From: Pirellulales bacterium | GTDB taxonomy: Bacteria; Planctomycetota; Planctomycetia; Pirellulales; Thermoguttaceae | Assembly (NCBI GenBank): GCA_030605745.1 | Contig: JAUWHT010000361.1 | Span: 1 to 23,201, forward strand | DNA length: 23,201 bases | Direction of reading: 5' to 3' | Shown here: in pieces, positions 1-6,686 of the stretch | Layout: each line of letters starts with the position of its first letter | Numbering within the stretch: the stretch's first letter is position 1 | The notes under the pieces: model-generated | Seen by the model: the letters and a program-made list of their open reading frames with translations, nothing else | The model's database searches: none | What the model was told of the DNA's origin: nothing | Made by a program: the position numbers and the translations under genes

Positions 1-26
1 GTGTGGTGAACAAGTACTGTACAAGA

Positions 27-43
27 TGCGCGCACGGCGCGCA
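27..43. repeat. Short perfect hairpin near the window edge
   Basis: Seven-base arms (27-33 and 37-43, TGCGCGC/GCGCGCA) flank a 3-base loop. It lies about 95 bases beyond the end of the GlmU-like gene. There is no T-tract on either side, so a terminator role is not shown. I see no gene in 1-137. Confidence 0.35.
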
Positions 44-111
44 GAAGTTACAACGATAGACTCTAACCCAATCAAACAACTACTCTACTTAGCCGTTACA
101 CCAACCTGCGG

Positions 112-131
112 AAAATCGGGCAAGCCCGGCG
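112..131 (-). terminator. Possible weak terminator after the GlmU-like gene
   Basis: Read on the minus strand, just past the TAG stop at 138-140, is a CGGGC-TT-GCCCG stem followed by ATTTTC. The stem is short and the T-run is only four bases. A related GC hairpin (2338-2353) occurs elsewhere without a T-run, so this may instead be a member of a repeat family. Confidence 0.35.
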
Positions 132-137
132 GCTAAA

Positions 138-1430
138 CTACGCACGCCCGGAAGCTGCCAATATGCGACGGCCTTTTTTGATGGCTTCTTTGCGAGCAGG
201 CTTGGTCAAGTCGAATATCTCGTTCCACATGGTCTCGTCGGCCTCGGTCCAGTTGCGACCGCGCCGGCTCATGGCTATCTTGGCCGTCTCGTAGAGCTTC
301 TTTTTTCCAAAACCCTTGGTTACCGCACCTTCGAGAAACCAGGCAAAGGAAGGGATAAACTTCGGCAGCGGCTTGCCCGTGGCCGCGATCAGTGTCATTG
401 CCCCCACATACGCCCCGGTGTTCAGCAGCGTGCCGATCGAGGTCTTCGCGTGATCGCCGATTAGTGAGCCCACCTTGGTCGAGCCGGTGTCGACGGGCCG
501 TTTGCCGTCGAGGATAACCGACACGCTGGAGTAGTCGTTTTTCAGGTCGCTGTTGGTTGTTAGCGCGCCGAGGTTGATCCACTCGCCCACGTAAGCGTGG
601 CCCAGGAACCCGTCGTGGTACTTGTTCGAGTAACCGTGGATGATCGACTCCTCGACCTCGCCGCCGACGCGGCACATCGGCCCGATCGAGTTCCCCTCAC
701 GGCACTTGGCACCGAAGAGGATCGACTTGCAGCCGATGTAGCAAGGTCCTTCGATGCGGGTGAACGGATGAATCTCGGCTTCCTCGTCGATATAGATCGG
801 GCCTTCCGACGCGTCGAGGACGACCATCGGATGCAGCAGCGCGCCCGGGGCGATGTAGATGTCCTTTTGGCTGCCACGAATCGCACACGGCTCCTCGACC
901 GTACCTTCGATGCCGCTGCGGCCGGCCGCTGCGAAGTCCTCGATGAGCTGTTCGGGATTAGCAAGGATCAGGTCCCAGGTGTAATTCCAAACAGGCACGT
1001 TGCCTTCGGCCGCCGGAAGCGACCTCTTTGCCGAGTCGAGCAAGGTGTCGATCGACGCGGTATCCAGTTTTGCCAGGTCGGCCTGGGCGATGCGGGCGTA
1101 GAGTAATTCACCGTCGGTGTCGGTGGCGAACTGGCTGGGGCCGGTCGGCGAGACGTCGAAGCCGGCCGCCTTTACCCGGGCATCGACCAGCAGCAGATCA
1201 TCGCCGGTGAGGCTTGCCGGGTCGTTCACCGGCCGGCCGCTCCCGGCGCGGTAGACCTCGGCCATGTAAGGCGGCACGAAGCACGCCACGTCGGCTACAC
1301 CCAGCTTGTCGAGCAGCTTATCCAGTAGCGACGTCATGCCGCAGCGCAACTCCCAGATCGGCCGGCTCAGTGCGAGCGGGTAGAAGTTTATACGTTTTTC
1401 GGTAGGCTGATCGACCAAGATTAGTCGCAT
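138..1430 (-). CDS. GlmU-like sugar nucleotidyltransferase / left-handed beta-helix acyltransferase
   Basis: This encodes a 430-residue protein resembling the alternative GlmU family of Bacteroidetes and planctomycetes. The N-terminal part carries the family-like stretch FYPLALSRPIWELRCGM (residues 16-32). Residues about 180-360 form a hexapeptide-repeat left-handed beta-helix of the acetyltransferase type, with conserved-looking HDGFLGHAYVGEWINLGA (272-289). By analogy it would acetylate glucosamine-1-phosphate and/or make a UDP-sugar for cell-envelope amino-sugar synthesis; the exact substrate is inferred. I chose the ATG at 1430, preceded by GGAG, over an upstream in-frame start at 1475 that adds 15 non-family-like residues. 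It lies 78 bases downstream of nagB on the same strand, which supports an amino-sugar role. Confidence 0.8.
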   Translation of the reverse strand: MRLILVDQPTEKRINFYPLALSRPIWELRCGMTSLLDKLLDKLGVADVACFVPPYMAEVYRAGSGRPVNDPASLTGDDLLLVDARVKAAGFDVSPTGPSQFATDTDGELLYARIAQADLAKLDTASIDTLLDSAKRSLPAAEGNVPVWNYTWDLILANPEQLIEDFAAAGRSGIEGTVEEPCAIRGSQKDIYIAPGALLHPMVVLDASEGPIYIDEEAEIHPFTRIEGPCYIGCKSILFGAKCREGNSIGPMCRVGGEVEESIIHGYSNKYHDGFLGHAYVGEWINLGALTTNSDLKNDYSSVSVILDGKRPVDTGSTKVGSLIGDHAKTSIGTLLNTGAYVGAMTLIAATGKPLPKFIPSFAWFLEGAVTKGFGKKKLYETAKIAMSRRGRNWTEADETMWNEIFDLTKPARKEAIKKGRRILAASGRA

Positions 1431-1487
1431 GTGCTGTACTCCATGGTTTGCGTCTTGTTTAGCCCCGGTGTCCACGCCGGGCAGCAG

Positions 1488-1505
1488 CGCCGCGTAAACG
1501 CGGCG
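1488..1505. repeat. Hairpin between nagB and the GlmU-like gene
   Basis: Seven-base arms CGCCGCG/CGCGGCG flank a TAAA loop, starting 3 bases past the nagB stop. There is no T-run, so it may attenuate or protect mRNA rather than terminate. The following stretch (1460-1482) carries a second, imperfect CCCGG...CCGGG stem. Confidence 0.5.
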
Positions 1506-1508
1506 GCA

Positions 1509-2285
1509 TCACGGTGCGTTTGGCATTTTGTCCTGGATCCATTCGTAGTAATCAAGCATATCCAGCGAGCTGGCCGCGTCGCGGTCGACGATAAACATGG
1601 TGTCGCGGTGAAGTTGCAACGCGCTGGCGGTGATCATGCTGGTCATCGGCCCTTCGATCGCCGCGGCCACCGCGTCGGCCTTGTTCTTGCCGTTGGCCAG
1701 CAGGATGATCTTGTGAGCTTCGAGGATCGTTCCAACGCCCATCGTGATCGCATAGACGGGGACCTCCTCGGGCGAATCGAAGAACCGGGCGTTGTCGTCG
1801 ATGGTCTGCTTTGCCAGGGTCTTGATCCGGGTGCGCGATCCGAGCGAACTGCTCGGCTCGTTAAACGCAATATGGCCGTCGGACCCGATGCCCAGGATTT
1901 GCAGGTCGATCCCGCCGCACTCGACGATCCGCTGCTCGTACCATTTGCAGAACGCCTCGTAATTGTCGGTTGAACCCGAGGGGATGTAAATGTTCTGGTT
2001 GGGTATGTTGACGTGTTTGAACAGGTTCTCGTACATGAAGTAGTGGTAGCTCTGCGTATGTTTTTGCGTCAGGCCCACGTATTCGTCGAGGTTGAACGTG
2101 GTGACTTGTGAGAAATCCAACCCTTCCTGCTCGTGCATTCGCACCAGTTCCTTGTACAGTCCCAAGGGGGTGGAGCCGGTGGCTAGTCCCAGGACCGCGT
2201 CGGGCTTGGAATTGAGCGTCCTGGCGACCACTCGGGCGGCGGACTTGCTCATTCCCTCGACGTTGTCTTTGACGATGATTTCCAT
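1509..2285 (-). CDS. nagB: Glucosamine-6-phosphate deaminase
   Basis: This cytoplasmic enzyme converts glucosamine-6-phosphate to fructose-6-phosphate and ammonia. At 258 residues it is close to the roughly 266 of E. coli NagB. Visible motifs are the sugar-phosphate loop LGLATGSTPLGLYKEL (32-47), TFNLDEYVGL with the catalytic Asp67, and GIGSDGHIAFNEP with Asp136, His138 and Glu143. These match the Asp/Asp/His/Glu catalytic set of the family. The ATG at 2285 opens directly into the family N-terminus. It is followed on the same strand by the GlmU-like gene, so breakdown and re-use of amino sugars may be linked. The E. coli C-terminal allosteric region is slightly shortened here, so GlcNAc-6-P activation cannot be assumed. 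Confidence 0.95.
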   Translation of the reverse strand: MEIIVKDNVEGMSKSAARVVARTLNSKPDAVLGLATGSTPLGLYKELVRMHEQEGLDFSQVTTFNLDEYVGLTQKHTQSYHYFMYENLFKHVNIPNQNIYIPSGSTDNYEAFCKWYEQRIVECGGIDLQILGIGSDGHIAFNEPSSSLGSRTRIKTLAKQTIDDNARFFDSPEEVPVYAITMGVGTILEAHKIILLANGKNKADAVAAAIEGPMTSMITASALQLHRDTMFIVDRDAASSLDMLDYYEWIQDKMPNAP

Positions 2286-2337
2286 TGGATGAACTCCTAT
2301 CCTGACTTATTGGATCATTAGGCAGTAAACCCGGCAC

Positions 2338-2353
2338 GCGGGGCAAGCCCCGC
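2338..2353. repeat. GC-rich hairpin upstream of nagB
   Basis: Seven-base arms GCGGGGC/GCCCCGC flank AA, and the stem is followed by CGCTACACGG. It resembles the hairpin at 117-128, which is also next to a 'GCTAAAC/GCTACAC' sequence. It lies 53 bases upstream of the nagB start and could be a dispersed palindromic element or part of the nagB leader. Confidence 0.45.
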
Positions 2354-2370
2354 CGCTACACGGCGAACTC

Positions 2371-2398
2371 GGAATCCTAATTCCGAATTCCCAATTCA
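2371..2398. repeat. Degenerate heptanucleotide array over the ACP stop codon
   Basis: Four consecutive 7-base units read GGAATCC, TAATTCC, GAATTCC, CAATTCA. The last unit contains the TGA stop of the ACP gene (2396-2398, minus strand). The first two units also form a 6-bp hairpin (2370-2385, CGGAAT/ATTCCG). Confidence 0.55.
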
Positions 2399-2638
2399 TT
2401 CAAGACATTCGGCGATGAAATCCACTGCCGCACCGACCGTCTGCACCGCCAGTGCCGCGTCTTCTTCCATCTCGATGTCGAACTCGGCCTCGAAGGCGGC
2501 CACCAACTCGACCGACTGCGTGCTCTCGGCACCCAAGTCGAACACAAAGTGGCTGTCCAACTGGACCATGTCTTCGTCTACACCGAGCACCTGGCAGGTC
2601 ACTCTGACCACGCGCTGTTGTACCTCGTTTTTGTCCAT
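2396..2638 (-). CDS. Acyl carrier protein
   Basis: This is an 80-residue acidic helical protein of ACP size. The 4'-phosphopantetheine attachment site is Ser39 in FDLGAESTQSVELV; the classic motif is DLGADSLDTVEL, so the usual DSL is EST here. The ATG at 2638 follows GGAG at 8 bases. It carries acyl chains as thioesters in fatty-acid or related synthesis. No fatty-acid synthesis genes lie beside it. Its neighbours are nagB and an acyl-CoA ligase, so it may be a secondary ACP rather than the housekeeping AcpP. Which pathway it serves cannot be read from the sequence. Confidence 0.88.
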   Translation of the reverse strand: MDKNEVQQRVVRVTCQVLGVDEDMVQLDSHFVFDLGAESTQSVELVAAFEAEFDIEMEEDAALAVQTVGAAVDFIAECLE

Positions 2639-2663
2639 AGGGTTTTCTCCATAGGTTTTTATC

Positions 2664-2760
2664 GTTCACCACGGAGGCACGGAGATCACGGAGAAAAGAA
2701 AAAGATGTCTATCTTTTATCTTCCGCTTTCCTCCGTGATCTCCGTGCCTCCGTGGTGAAC
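2664..2760. repeat. Perfect 30-bp inverted repeat with nested inner hairpin
   Basis: The arms at 2664-2693 and 2731-2760 are perfect reverse complements over 30 bases. Inside them the similarity continues imperfectly, and AAAGAT/ATCTTT (2701-2706, 2711-2716) forms the tip. Each arm is itself built from repeated CACGGAG/CACGGAGA-like units. It fills the whole gap between the CoA-ligase stop and the ACP start. It could act as a bidirectional stem-loop limiting read-through, or be a non-autonomous mobile element. Confidence 0.85.
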
Positions 2761-2774
2761 CTGGTGTTGTAGTA

Positions 2775-4934
2775 TTAGTCTCCCAGCCGGATTCGCACGT
2801 CGGCCACGGCGTTGCCGATTTCGAGTTCCCCGGCGATTAACGGGTTGATGTCCAGTTCAACAATCCGATCGAAGTCGGTGATCAACTGGCCAACCCGCAC
2901 CAGGCACTGCTCGATGCTCTCGATGTCGGCCCTGGCGCCGCCGCGGGCGCCTTCCAGCAGTTGATACGCTTTGACCTGGCGGACCATCCGGGCGGCGGTC
3001 GCCTGGGCGATCGGCGCCAGACCAAATGTCACGTCCTTGAAAAGCCCCACATAGATCCCGCCCAGGCCGAACATCAGCGTCGGCCCAAATGATGGATCTC
3101 GCTTGGCACCCAGGATGACCTCATAACCGTCAGGAATCATTCCGCGGACCAGCATTCCGTGGATCTCCGCCTCCGGCGCCACACTGGCAAGATGGTGGTG
3201 CATCCGATCGAATGCGCCTCGCACCGCATCGGCGTCGGTCAGATTTAGCGTCACCCCCTTGACCTCCGACTTGTGCACGATCTGCGGACTGATTGCCCGC
3301 AGCACCACCGGGTAGCCGATCTGCTCGGCAAATGCTACCGCCTCGTCCGCGCTGGGACATAGCCTGTATGTCGGAATCGGCAGCCCGTAGGCCTCCAACA
3401 CGACCAGGGCCTGATCTTCGCTTAGGTAACCGGGCGACGAACTGTCGATGATTGCCCGAGCAGCCTGGTGATCGACCGGCAGAAGTGTGGGCTGCCCGAT
3501 TGGTTGCCGGCGCCACAGCCGGATTTGCTGCACACTTGCCATGGCGTCGCCTGCCCATTCCGGCAGAATGTAGTGTGGGATGTGGGCCGCTTGCAACAGG
3601 CGCACGCCCGAGTGCACGTCGGCCGCCCCCATAAACGAGCAAGCGATCGGCTTGGCGGCCTGTTCGTGAATTCGGCAGATACCCCGGGCAATCGCGTCGA
3701 TATCGGTCATCGACTGCGGGGTGAGTATCACCAGCGCCTGGTCGACGTTGGGGTCTGCCAGCACGGCCTCTAAGGCGGCGGTGTACCGATCGGCCCGCGC
3801 GTCGCCGATCACGTCGACCGGATTTTTCAGGTTGGCCGCCGCCGGCAGCGATGCCCTCAGCGAGGCGGTGGTTGATTCGGCGAATCGGGGGATCGATAGG
3901 CCCGCACTGACCGCCGCGTCGGTGGCCATTACGCCCGGGCCACCCGCATTGGTGACGATGGCCAGCCGGTTGCCTTCGGGCATGGGCTGGTAGGCATACA
4001 TGATGGCCGCGTTGAACATCTCCTCGATGCTGCCGATGCGAATGATGCCCGCCTCGCGGAACACCGCGTCGCAGACCGGGTCCTCGCCGGCCAGCGAGCC
4101 GGTATGGCTGGCCGCCGCATCGGCGCCTTGCGGCGTGCGACCGGATTTGATGGCCAGGATCGGCTTGGCATTGTCTCCGCGCGTAACCCGTTGCGCCGCC
4201 TCGATCAGCCCCCGGCCGTCACGCAACTCCTCCAGGTACAGCAGGATCACGTCGGTCTGCTCGTCCCGGTGCAGATAGTCGAACAGTTCGATTTCCGTCA
4301 CGCCCGCCTTGTTGCCAAAGCTGACGAACTTGGAGAAGCCGATCTGTTTCGCCCGGGCGTAATCCAGCACGGCCGTACACAACGCGCCTGACTGGCTCAG
4401 AAAGGCAATTCGTCCGGCCGCCGGCATCTTTCGCGCGAACGAGGCGTTTAGCCGTACCGCCGGATCGGTGTTGATCACGCCCAGGCAGTTCGGCCCGACC
4501 AGCGAGATGCCGTATTCCGCACAGATATCCTTCAGCCGCTGCTCGCGCTGTGCGCCCTTCGGCCCCACCTCGCGGAAACCGGCCGAGATCACAATCACCG
4601 ACTTGATCCCCTGCCGGCCGCACTGCTCCAAGGCACGCTCGACTACGTCAGCCGGGAAGACGATCACCGCCATGTCCACCGGGTCCTCGATGTCGACCAC
4701 GTAGCGGTAGGCCCGGACCGCACAGATGCTCCGCTTACCCGGCGCGACCGGGTAAAGCGTGCCCGTGTAGCCGCTGGAAAGGATGTTGTAAAAAATGTCA
4801 TAAGGGACCGTTCCCCGCGTGGGCGTAACGCCCACCACCGCCACGCTCCGGGGTCTGAAAATCCCGTCCAACGGGTGACCGGTGCTCTCCGAAGCGTCCG
4901 GCTGCAATAACTCGGGCATGACAGTCGTGGCCAT
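2775..4934 (-). CDS. ADP-forming acyl-CoA synthetase (acetate-CoA ligase type), fused alpha-beta
   Basis: At 719 residues it has the normal length of the single-chain ADP-forming acyl-CoA synthetase / protein acetyltransferase superfamily. Order of parts: CoA-binding Rossmann domain (about 23-150, with LVGPNCLG at 145-152), succinyl-CoA-ligase-like domains (about 170-470) with the phospho-His motif ASHTGSLAG (His277), and a C-terminal ATP-grasp domain (about 505-715) with SPQIVHKSEVKGV (His554) and ELDINPL. It interconverts an acyl-CoA plus ADP and phosphate with the free acid, CoA and ATP. The acid used (acetate or another) cannot be told from sequence. No GNAT acetyltransferase domain is present, so it is not a Pat-type fusion. 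The ATG at 4934 has AGGGAT upstream. A 30-bp inverted repeat follows its stop. Confidence 0.88.
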   Translation of the reverse strand: MATTVMPELLQPDASESTGHPLDGIFRPRSVAVVGVTPTRGTVPYDIFYNILSSGYTGTLYPVAPGKRSICAVRAYRYVVDIEDPVDMAVIVFPADVVERALEQCGRQGIKSVIVISAGFREVGPKGAQREQRLKDICAEYGISLVGPNCLGVINTDPAVRLNASFARKMPAAGRIAFLSQSGALCTAVLDYARAKQIGFSKFVSFGNKAGVTEIELFDYLHRDEQTDVILLYLEELRDGRGLIEAAQRVTRGDNAKPILAIKSGRTPQGADAAASHTGSLAGEDPVCDAVFREAGIIRIGSIEEMFNAAIMYAYQPMPEGNRLAIVTNAGGPGVMATDAAVSAGLSIPRFAESTTASLRASLPAAANLKNPVDVIGDARADRYTAALEAVLADPNVDQALVILTPQSMTDIDAIARGICRIHEQAAKPIACSFMGAADVHSGVRLLQAAHIPHYILPEWAGDAMASVQQIRLWRRQPIGQPTLLPVDHQAARAIIDSSSPGYLSEDQALVVLEAYGLPIPTYRLCPSADEAVAFAEQIGYPVVLRAISPQIVHKSEVKGVTLNLTDADAVRGAFDRMHHHLASVAPEAEIHGMLVRGMIPDGYEVILGAKRDPSFGPTLMFGLGGIYVGLFKDVTFGLAPIAQATAARMVRQVKAYQLLEGARGGARADIESIEQCLVRVGQLITDFDRIVELDINPLIAGELEIGNAVADVRIRLGD

Positions 4935-4961
4935 TAGTGATCCCTACGTCTGTTTGGAACT

Positions 4962-5065
4962 TAGGCAACTCGCAGAAAATAATATGCCGAGTCAACGCGA
5001 ATATCGAACAAGATATTCATTGTCACGAGTAAATCGCTGGTATGCTAATTCTTGCGAGTTGCCTA
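4962..5065. repeat. Non-coding element bounded by a 13-bp inverted repeat
   Basis: The arms at 4962-4974 and 5053-5065 (TAGGCAACTCGCA and its complement) enclose about 78 AT-richer bases with a small perfect hairpin, AATATC/GATATT (5000-5017). A further CCCCCTT/AAGGGGG palindrome lies at 5080-5094. The element starts 27 bases upstream of the CoA-ligase start. It could be a small mobile-element remnant or a structured leader. I see no gene in 4935-5169. Confidence 0.5.
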
Positions 5066-5169
5066 GCGAATCCCAGCCGCCCCCTTAAAGGGGGATATCT
5101 GTTTAGAACCCATTAGTTTGAACTATTGCAGATTGGACGTCAACCCTCCGGCCGGTTCCTTGATTGCTA

Positions 5170-5295
5170 CTACAATAGCTTCCGGAACTCCTGCGGCGTG
5201 AGGTCCGCGTCACGTGCTATGGCGCCCATCGTGAAGGCATTGACGGGGCTGTGCCGTGGAACAGTAAGGGAGTTGATTCCGGGGATCTTCGGCAT
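5170..5295 (-). pseudogene. hicA: Truncated HicA-type mRNA interferase (internal deletion)
   Basis: The 41-codon frame begins MPKIPGI, as HicA proteins of this family do, then jumps to LTVPRHSP...MGAIARDADLTPQEF, which matches the family C-terminus (TVPxH...ILRDADLTxEEF). About 25-30 residues are missing, including the catalytic-His segment (G-S-H) and the central strands of the dsRBD-like fold. The start sits one base after the hicB stop, the usual coupling for a HicB-HicA pair. I infer an in-frame deletion that disabled the toxin. It could still be translated as a short peptide. The family match is from memory of motifs, not a search. Confidence 0.7.
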
Positions 5296-5296
5296 C

Positions 5297-5494
5297 CTAC
5301 ACCGTGACCTCTTCTTCGGTAACGGTAAAGATGGCTTTTTCGCCCTTCTCAGCAGCCAGCCACTGACGAATAGCGTCGCGAATGTTCTCCAGCGCTTCCG
5401 CCTTGGTCTTGCCCTGGGAATGGCATCCTTTCAGGGCCGGACAGCTTACCGAAAATCCCTCCTCACTTTCAATGAGTACGATGCGGTAGTCCAT
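5297..5494 (-). CDS. hicB: HicB-family antitoxin (short type)
   Basis: A 65-residue protein with the UPF0150/HicB-like partial RNase-H fold: YRIVLIESEEGFSVSCPALKGCHSQGKTKAEALENIRDAI, that is, a 'GFSVSCPALKGC' strand-turn and the 'G-T-EAL-NI--AI' helix. Full HicB often adds a C-terminal DNA-binding domain, which is absent here. The ATG at 5494 is preceded by GGAGG. It would normally bind and block the HicA toxin translated from the same mRNA. The adjacent toxin is missing its middle, so the antitoxin now stands without a working partner in this window, and could still act against related toxins elsewhere (inference). Confidence 0.82.
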   Translation of the reverse strand: MDYRIVLIESEEGFSVSCPALKGCHSQGKTKAEALENIRDAIRQWLAAEKGEKAIFTVTEEEVTV

Positions 5495-5557
5495 GTTTTC
5501 TCTTCCTCCAACTCCTCAATTACCAGGCATTCTACCCTGAATGGCGGTCGGCCAAAA

Positions 5558-5588
5558 GGTGGGCCTCGCTTCGCTCGACCCAGCCTAC
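5558..5588. repeat. Imperfect hairpin repeat (GGTGGGCCTCG...CGACCCAGCC)
   Basis: GGTGGGCCTCG and CTCGACCCAGCC can pair imperfectly around a TTCG-containing loop. It lies upstream of hicB, 20 bases before the 24-bp palindrome at 5608. It looks like a dispersed intergenic element, with no protein-coding signal. Confidence 0.4.
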
Positions 5589-5607
5589 GTCTGCCTCCTG
5601 CCAGCGA

Positions 5608-5631
5608 GGCCGTAACGCCGGCGTTACGGCC
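5608..5631. repeat. 24-bp perfect palindrome (CGTAACGCCGGCGTTACG core)
   Basis: The whole 24 bases are self-complementary. The 18-base core recurs exactly at 6002-6019, and its half-sites form the outer stem at 13571-13622. It directly adjoins the leader block that starts at 5630. The same order (palindrome family, then leader) is seen at 13571-13820. Confidence 0.85.
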
Positions 5632-5823
5632 CAAATACTAAGTGTCCATAATGGCTATTGGCGGATTTCGGCCCCGCTGTGTCGTTGGCACCGTTGCCAT
5701 AAGCTGTTTGGTGAGCGGCACTTGCGAAAACTTCCGGAAATCTTTTCGGAAATGCGCCTTAAACCCCATTGACGATCCCATTGTAGGGCGATAGGGTAGC
5801 TATTGAGATTGAGTATCATTCTT
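5630..5823 (+). promoter_or_regulatory. Leader A with Fur-box-like operator
   Basis: This 194-base non-coding stretch is related to 13635-13820. Shared landmarks are an identical 18-mer (CCCAAATACTAAGTGTCC, 5630-5647), CATAAGCTGTTTGGTGA (16 of 17 the same), a GGAAA-TTTTC-GA segment, ATTGAC/TGATCC, and a terminal box. The box, GAGATTGAGTATCATTCTT (5805-5823), agrees with the E. coli Fur consensus GATAATGATAATCATTATC at 13 of 19 positions by my count. A second palindrome follows at 5961-5976, just before the prepilin-like gene. Iron regulation is inferred. Confidence 0.55.
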
Positions 5824-5835
5824 GCCGCAAGGATG

Positions 5836-5861
5836 TTGGCCGGCTCGGCCTCTCCGGCCAA
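5836..5861. repeat. Hairpin in the prepilin-like gene leader
   Basis: Perfect 8-base arms TTGGCCGG/CCGGCCAA flank a 10-base loop, 13 bases after the Fur-like box and about 125 bases before the gene start. There is no T-run. It may shape the 5' untranslated region. Confidence 0.5.
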
Positions 5862-5960
5862 TCCGCCAGCCAGCTACTCTGCGGTATTCAGTTCGTCAGT
5901 GGAATCTTGATTTTGGGTGGTTGATAACATTTCTCAGAAGTGGTATTTTATCGACCATGG

Positions 5961-5976
5961 TTGAGACTGAGTCTTA
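5961..5976 (+). promoter_or_regulatory. Second operator-like palindrome, AGACTGAGTCT core
   Basis: TTGAGACTGAGTCTTA contains the 11-base perfect palindrome AGACTnAGTCT. It shares the TGAGAnTGAGTCT pattern with the boxes at 5805 and 15963. It ends right before the AGAGG ribosome site (5976-5980) of the prepilin-like gene, so a bound repressor would sit over the start of translation or just downstream of the promoter. Confidence 0.45.
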
Positions 5977-5987
5977 GAGGCAATCTC

Positions 5988-6668
5988 ATGCGCACGGCAA
6001 CCGTAACGCCGGCGTTACGAAACATGCTCACTTCCGAACACCTGAAGCGACTTCGAGCCTTCACGCTCGTCGAGATGCTTGTGGTAACTGTCATCATCGC
6101 AATGTTGATCGGCCTGTTGACGCCTGCGTTACTGGGCGCTCGCGCGGGGGCACGACTCACTCAATGCACGAACAACCTGCACGAAATCGGCATAGCCACG
6201 CACGTCCATCGCAACCTGGGGGCCGGGCTGTTTCCCACTGCCGACCAGACGGGGAACTTTTGTTACCGAATGGCACCGGGGCAGAAGAGTCGGCGGGACC
6301 GCGGGGCGCTTCCAGAAATATACGGGCTGGAAGCGTTCTTCGTGAGAAAGCATCTAATGCCCAGGAACAGCGGAGTTTGGGTATGCCCGTCGCAGCCGGA
6401 ATGGATGAGGGAATATGGAAACACGTATGCGTTCAGCGTCGCAAGAATGCTGGCCACACGCCCCGAGCCCGACAGGTTGGCCATGCACCTCTGCGTGTGG
6501 GATAACTTCACCGTCTATCCGGGGTTGAGTGGATTTCGTGGTCCGTTCAAGGGTTACTCGATTCCCCAATATCTGCGCGAGTATCCACACGTGTCGTGGA
6601 TGGGGCGTCGCGGGTACAACGCGCTGTATTTGGACGGGCACGTCGAGTACAAGTCATTTGGGGATTAG
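5988..6668 (+). CDS. Prepilin-leader protein of the H-X9-DG (DUF1559-like) type
   Basis: A 226-residue exported pseudopilin-like protein. The basic leader (1-24) precedes FTLVEMLVVTVIIAML with Glu29 at the +5 position of the pilin-type cleavage site. Residue -1 is Ala24 where Gly is usual. The C-terminus has HVSWMGRRGYNALYLDGHVEY, the family's His-to-DGxV ending. The body (CTNNLHEIGIATHVHRNL) resembles DUF1559 'CxNNLKQIGLAxHNY'. I chose the ATG at 5988 because AGAGG lies 7 bases upstream; the next ATG at 6024 has no such site. The 18-bp palindrome CGTAACGCCGGCGTTACG lies inside codons 5-11. The membrane-protein gene follows 18 bases later, in the same transcript. Confidence 0.78.
   Translation: MRTATVTPALRNMLTSEHLKRLRAFTLVEMLVVTVIIAMLIGLLTPALLGARAGARLTQCTNNLHEIGIATHVHRNLGAGLFPTADQTGNFCYRMAPGQKSRRDRGALPEIYGLEAFFVRKHLMPRNSGVWVCPSQPEWMREYGNTYAFSVARMLATRPEPDRLAMHLCVWDNFTVYPGLSGFRGPFKGYSIPQYLREYPHVSWMGRRGYNALYLDGHVEYKSFGD
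6002..6019. repeat. Copy of the 18-bp palindrome inside a reading frame
   Basis: An exact CGTAACGCCGGCGTTACG lies within the leader-peptide codons of the prepilin-like gene (about residues 5-11, TVTPALR). The same core is intergenic at 5611-5628. If the gene really starts at 6024, the copy is in the 5' untranslated region instead. Confidence 0.85.
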
Positions 6669-6681
6669 GGATTGGGGATTA
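6661..6681. repeat. GGGATTR heptanucleotide tandem array
   Basis: Three units, GGGATTA, GGGATTG, GGGATTA, are followed by GG. The array contains the TAG stop (6666-6668) of the prepilin-like gene and runs up to the AGGAAG before the next gene. The same unit recurs at 16006. Confidence 0.8.
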
Positions 6682-6686
6682 GGAAG

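Noticed and set aside
2664..2760. Inverted repeat considered as insertion-sequence ends
   Set aside because: There is only a roughly 37-base loop between the arms and no transposase or target-site duplication.
5126..5641. 171-codon plus-strand open frame
   Set aside because: It reads antisense through the recognisable hicB and hicA remnant and across the palindrome; it has no motif of its own.
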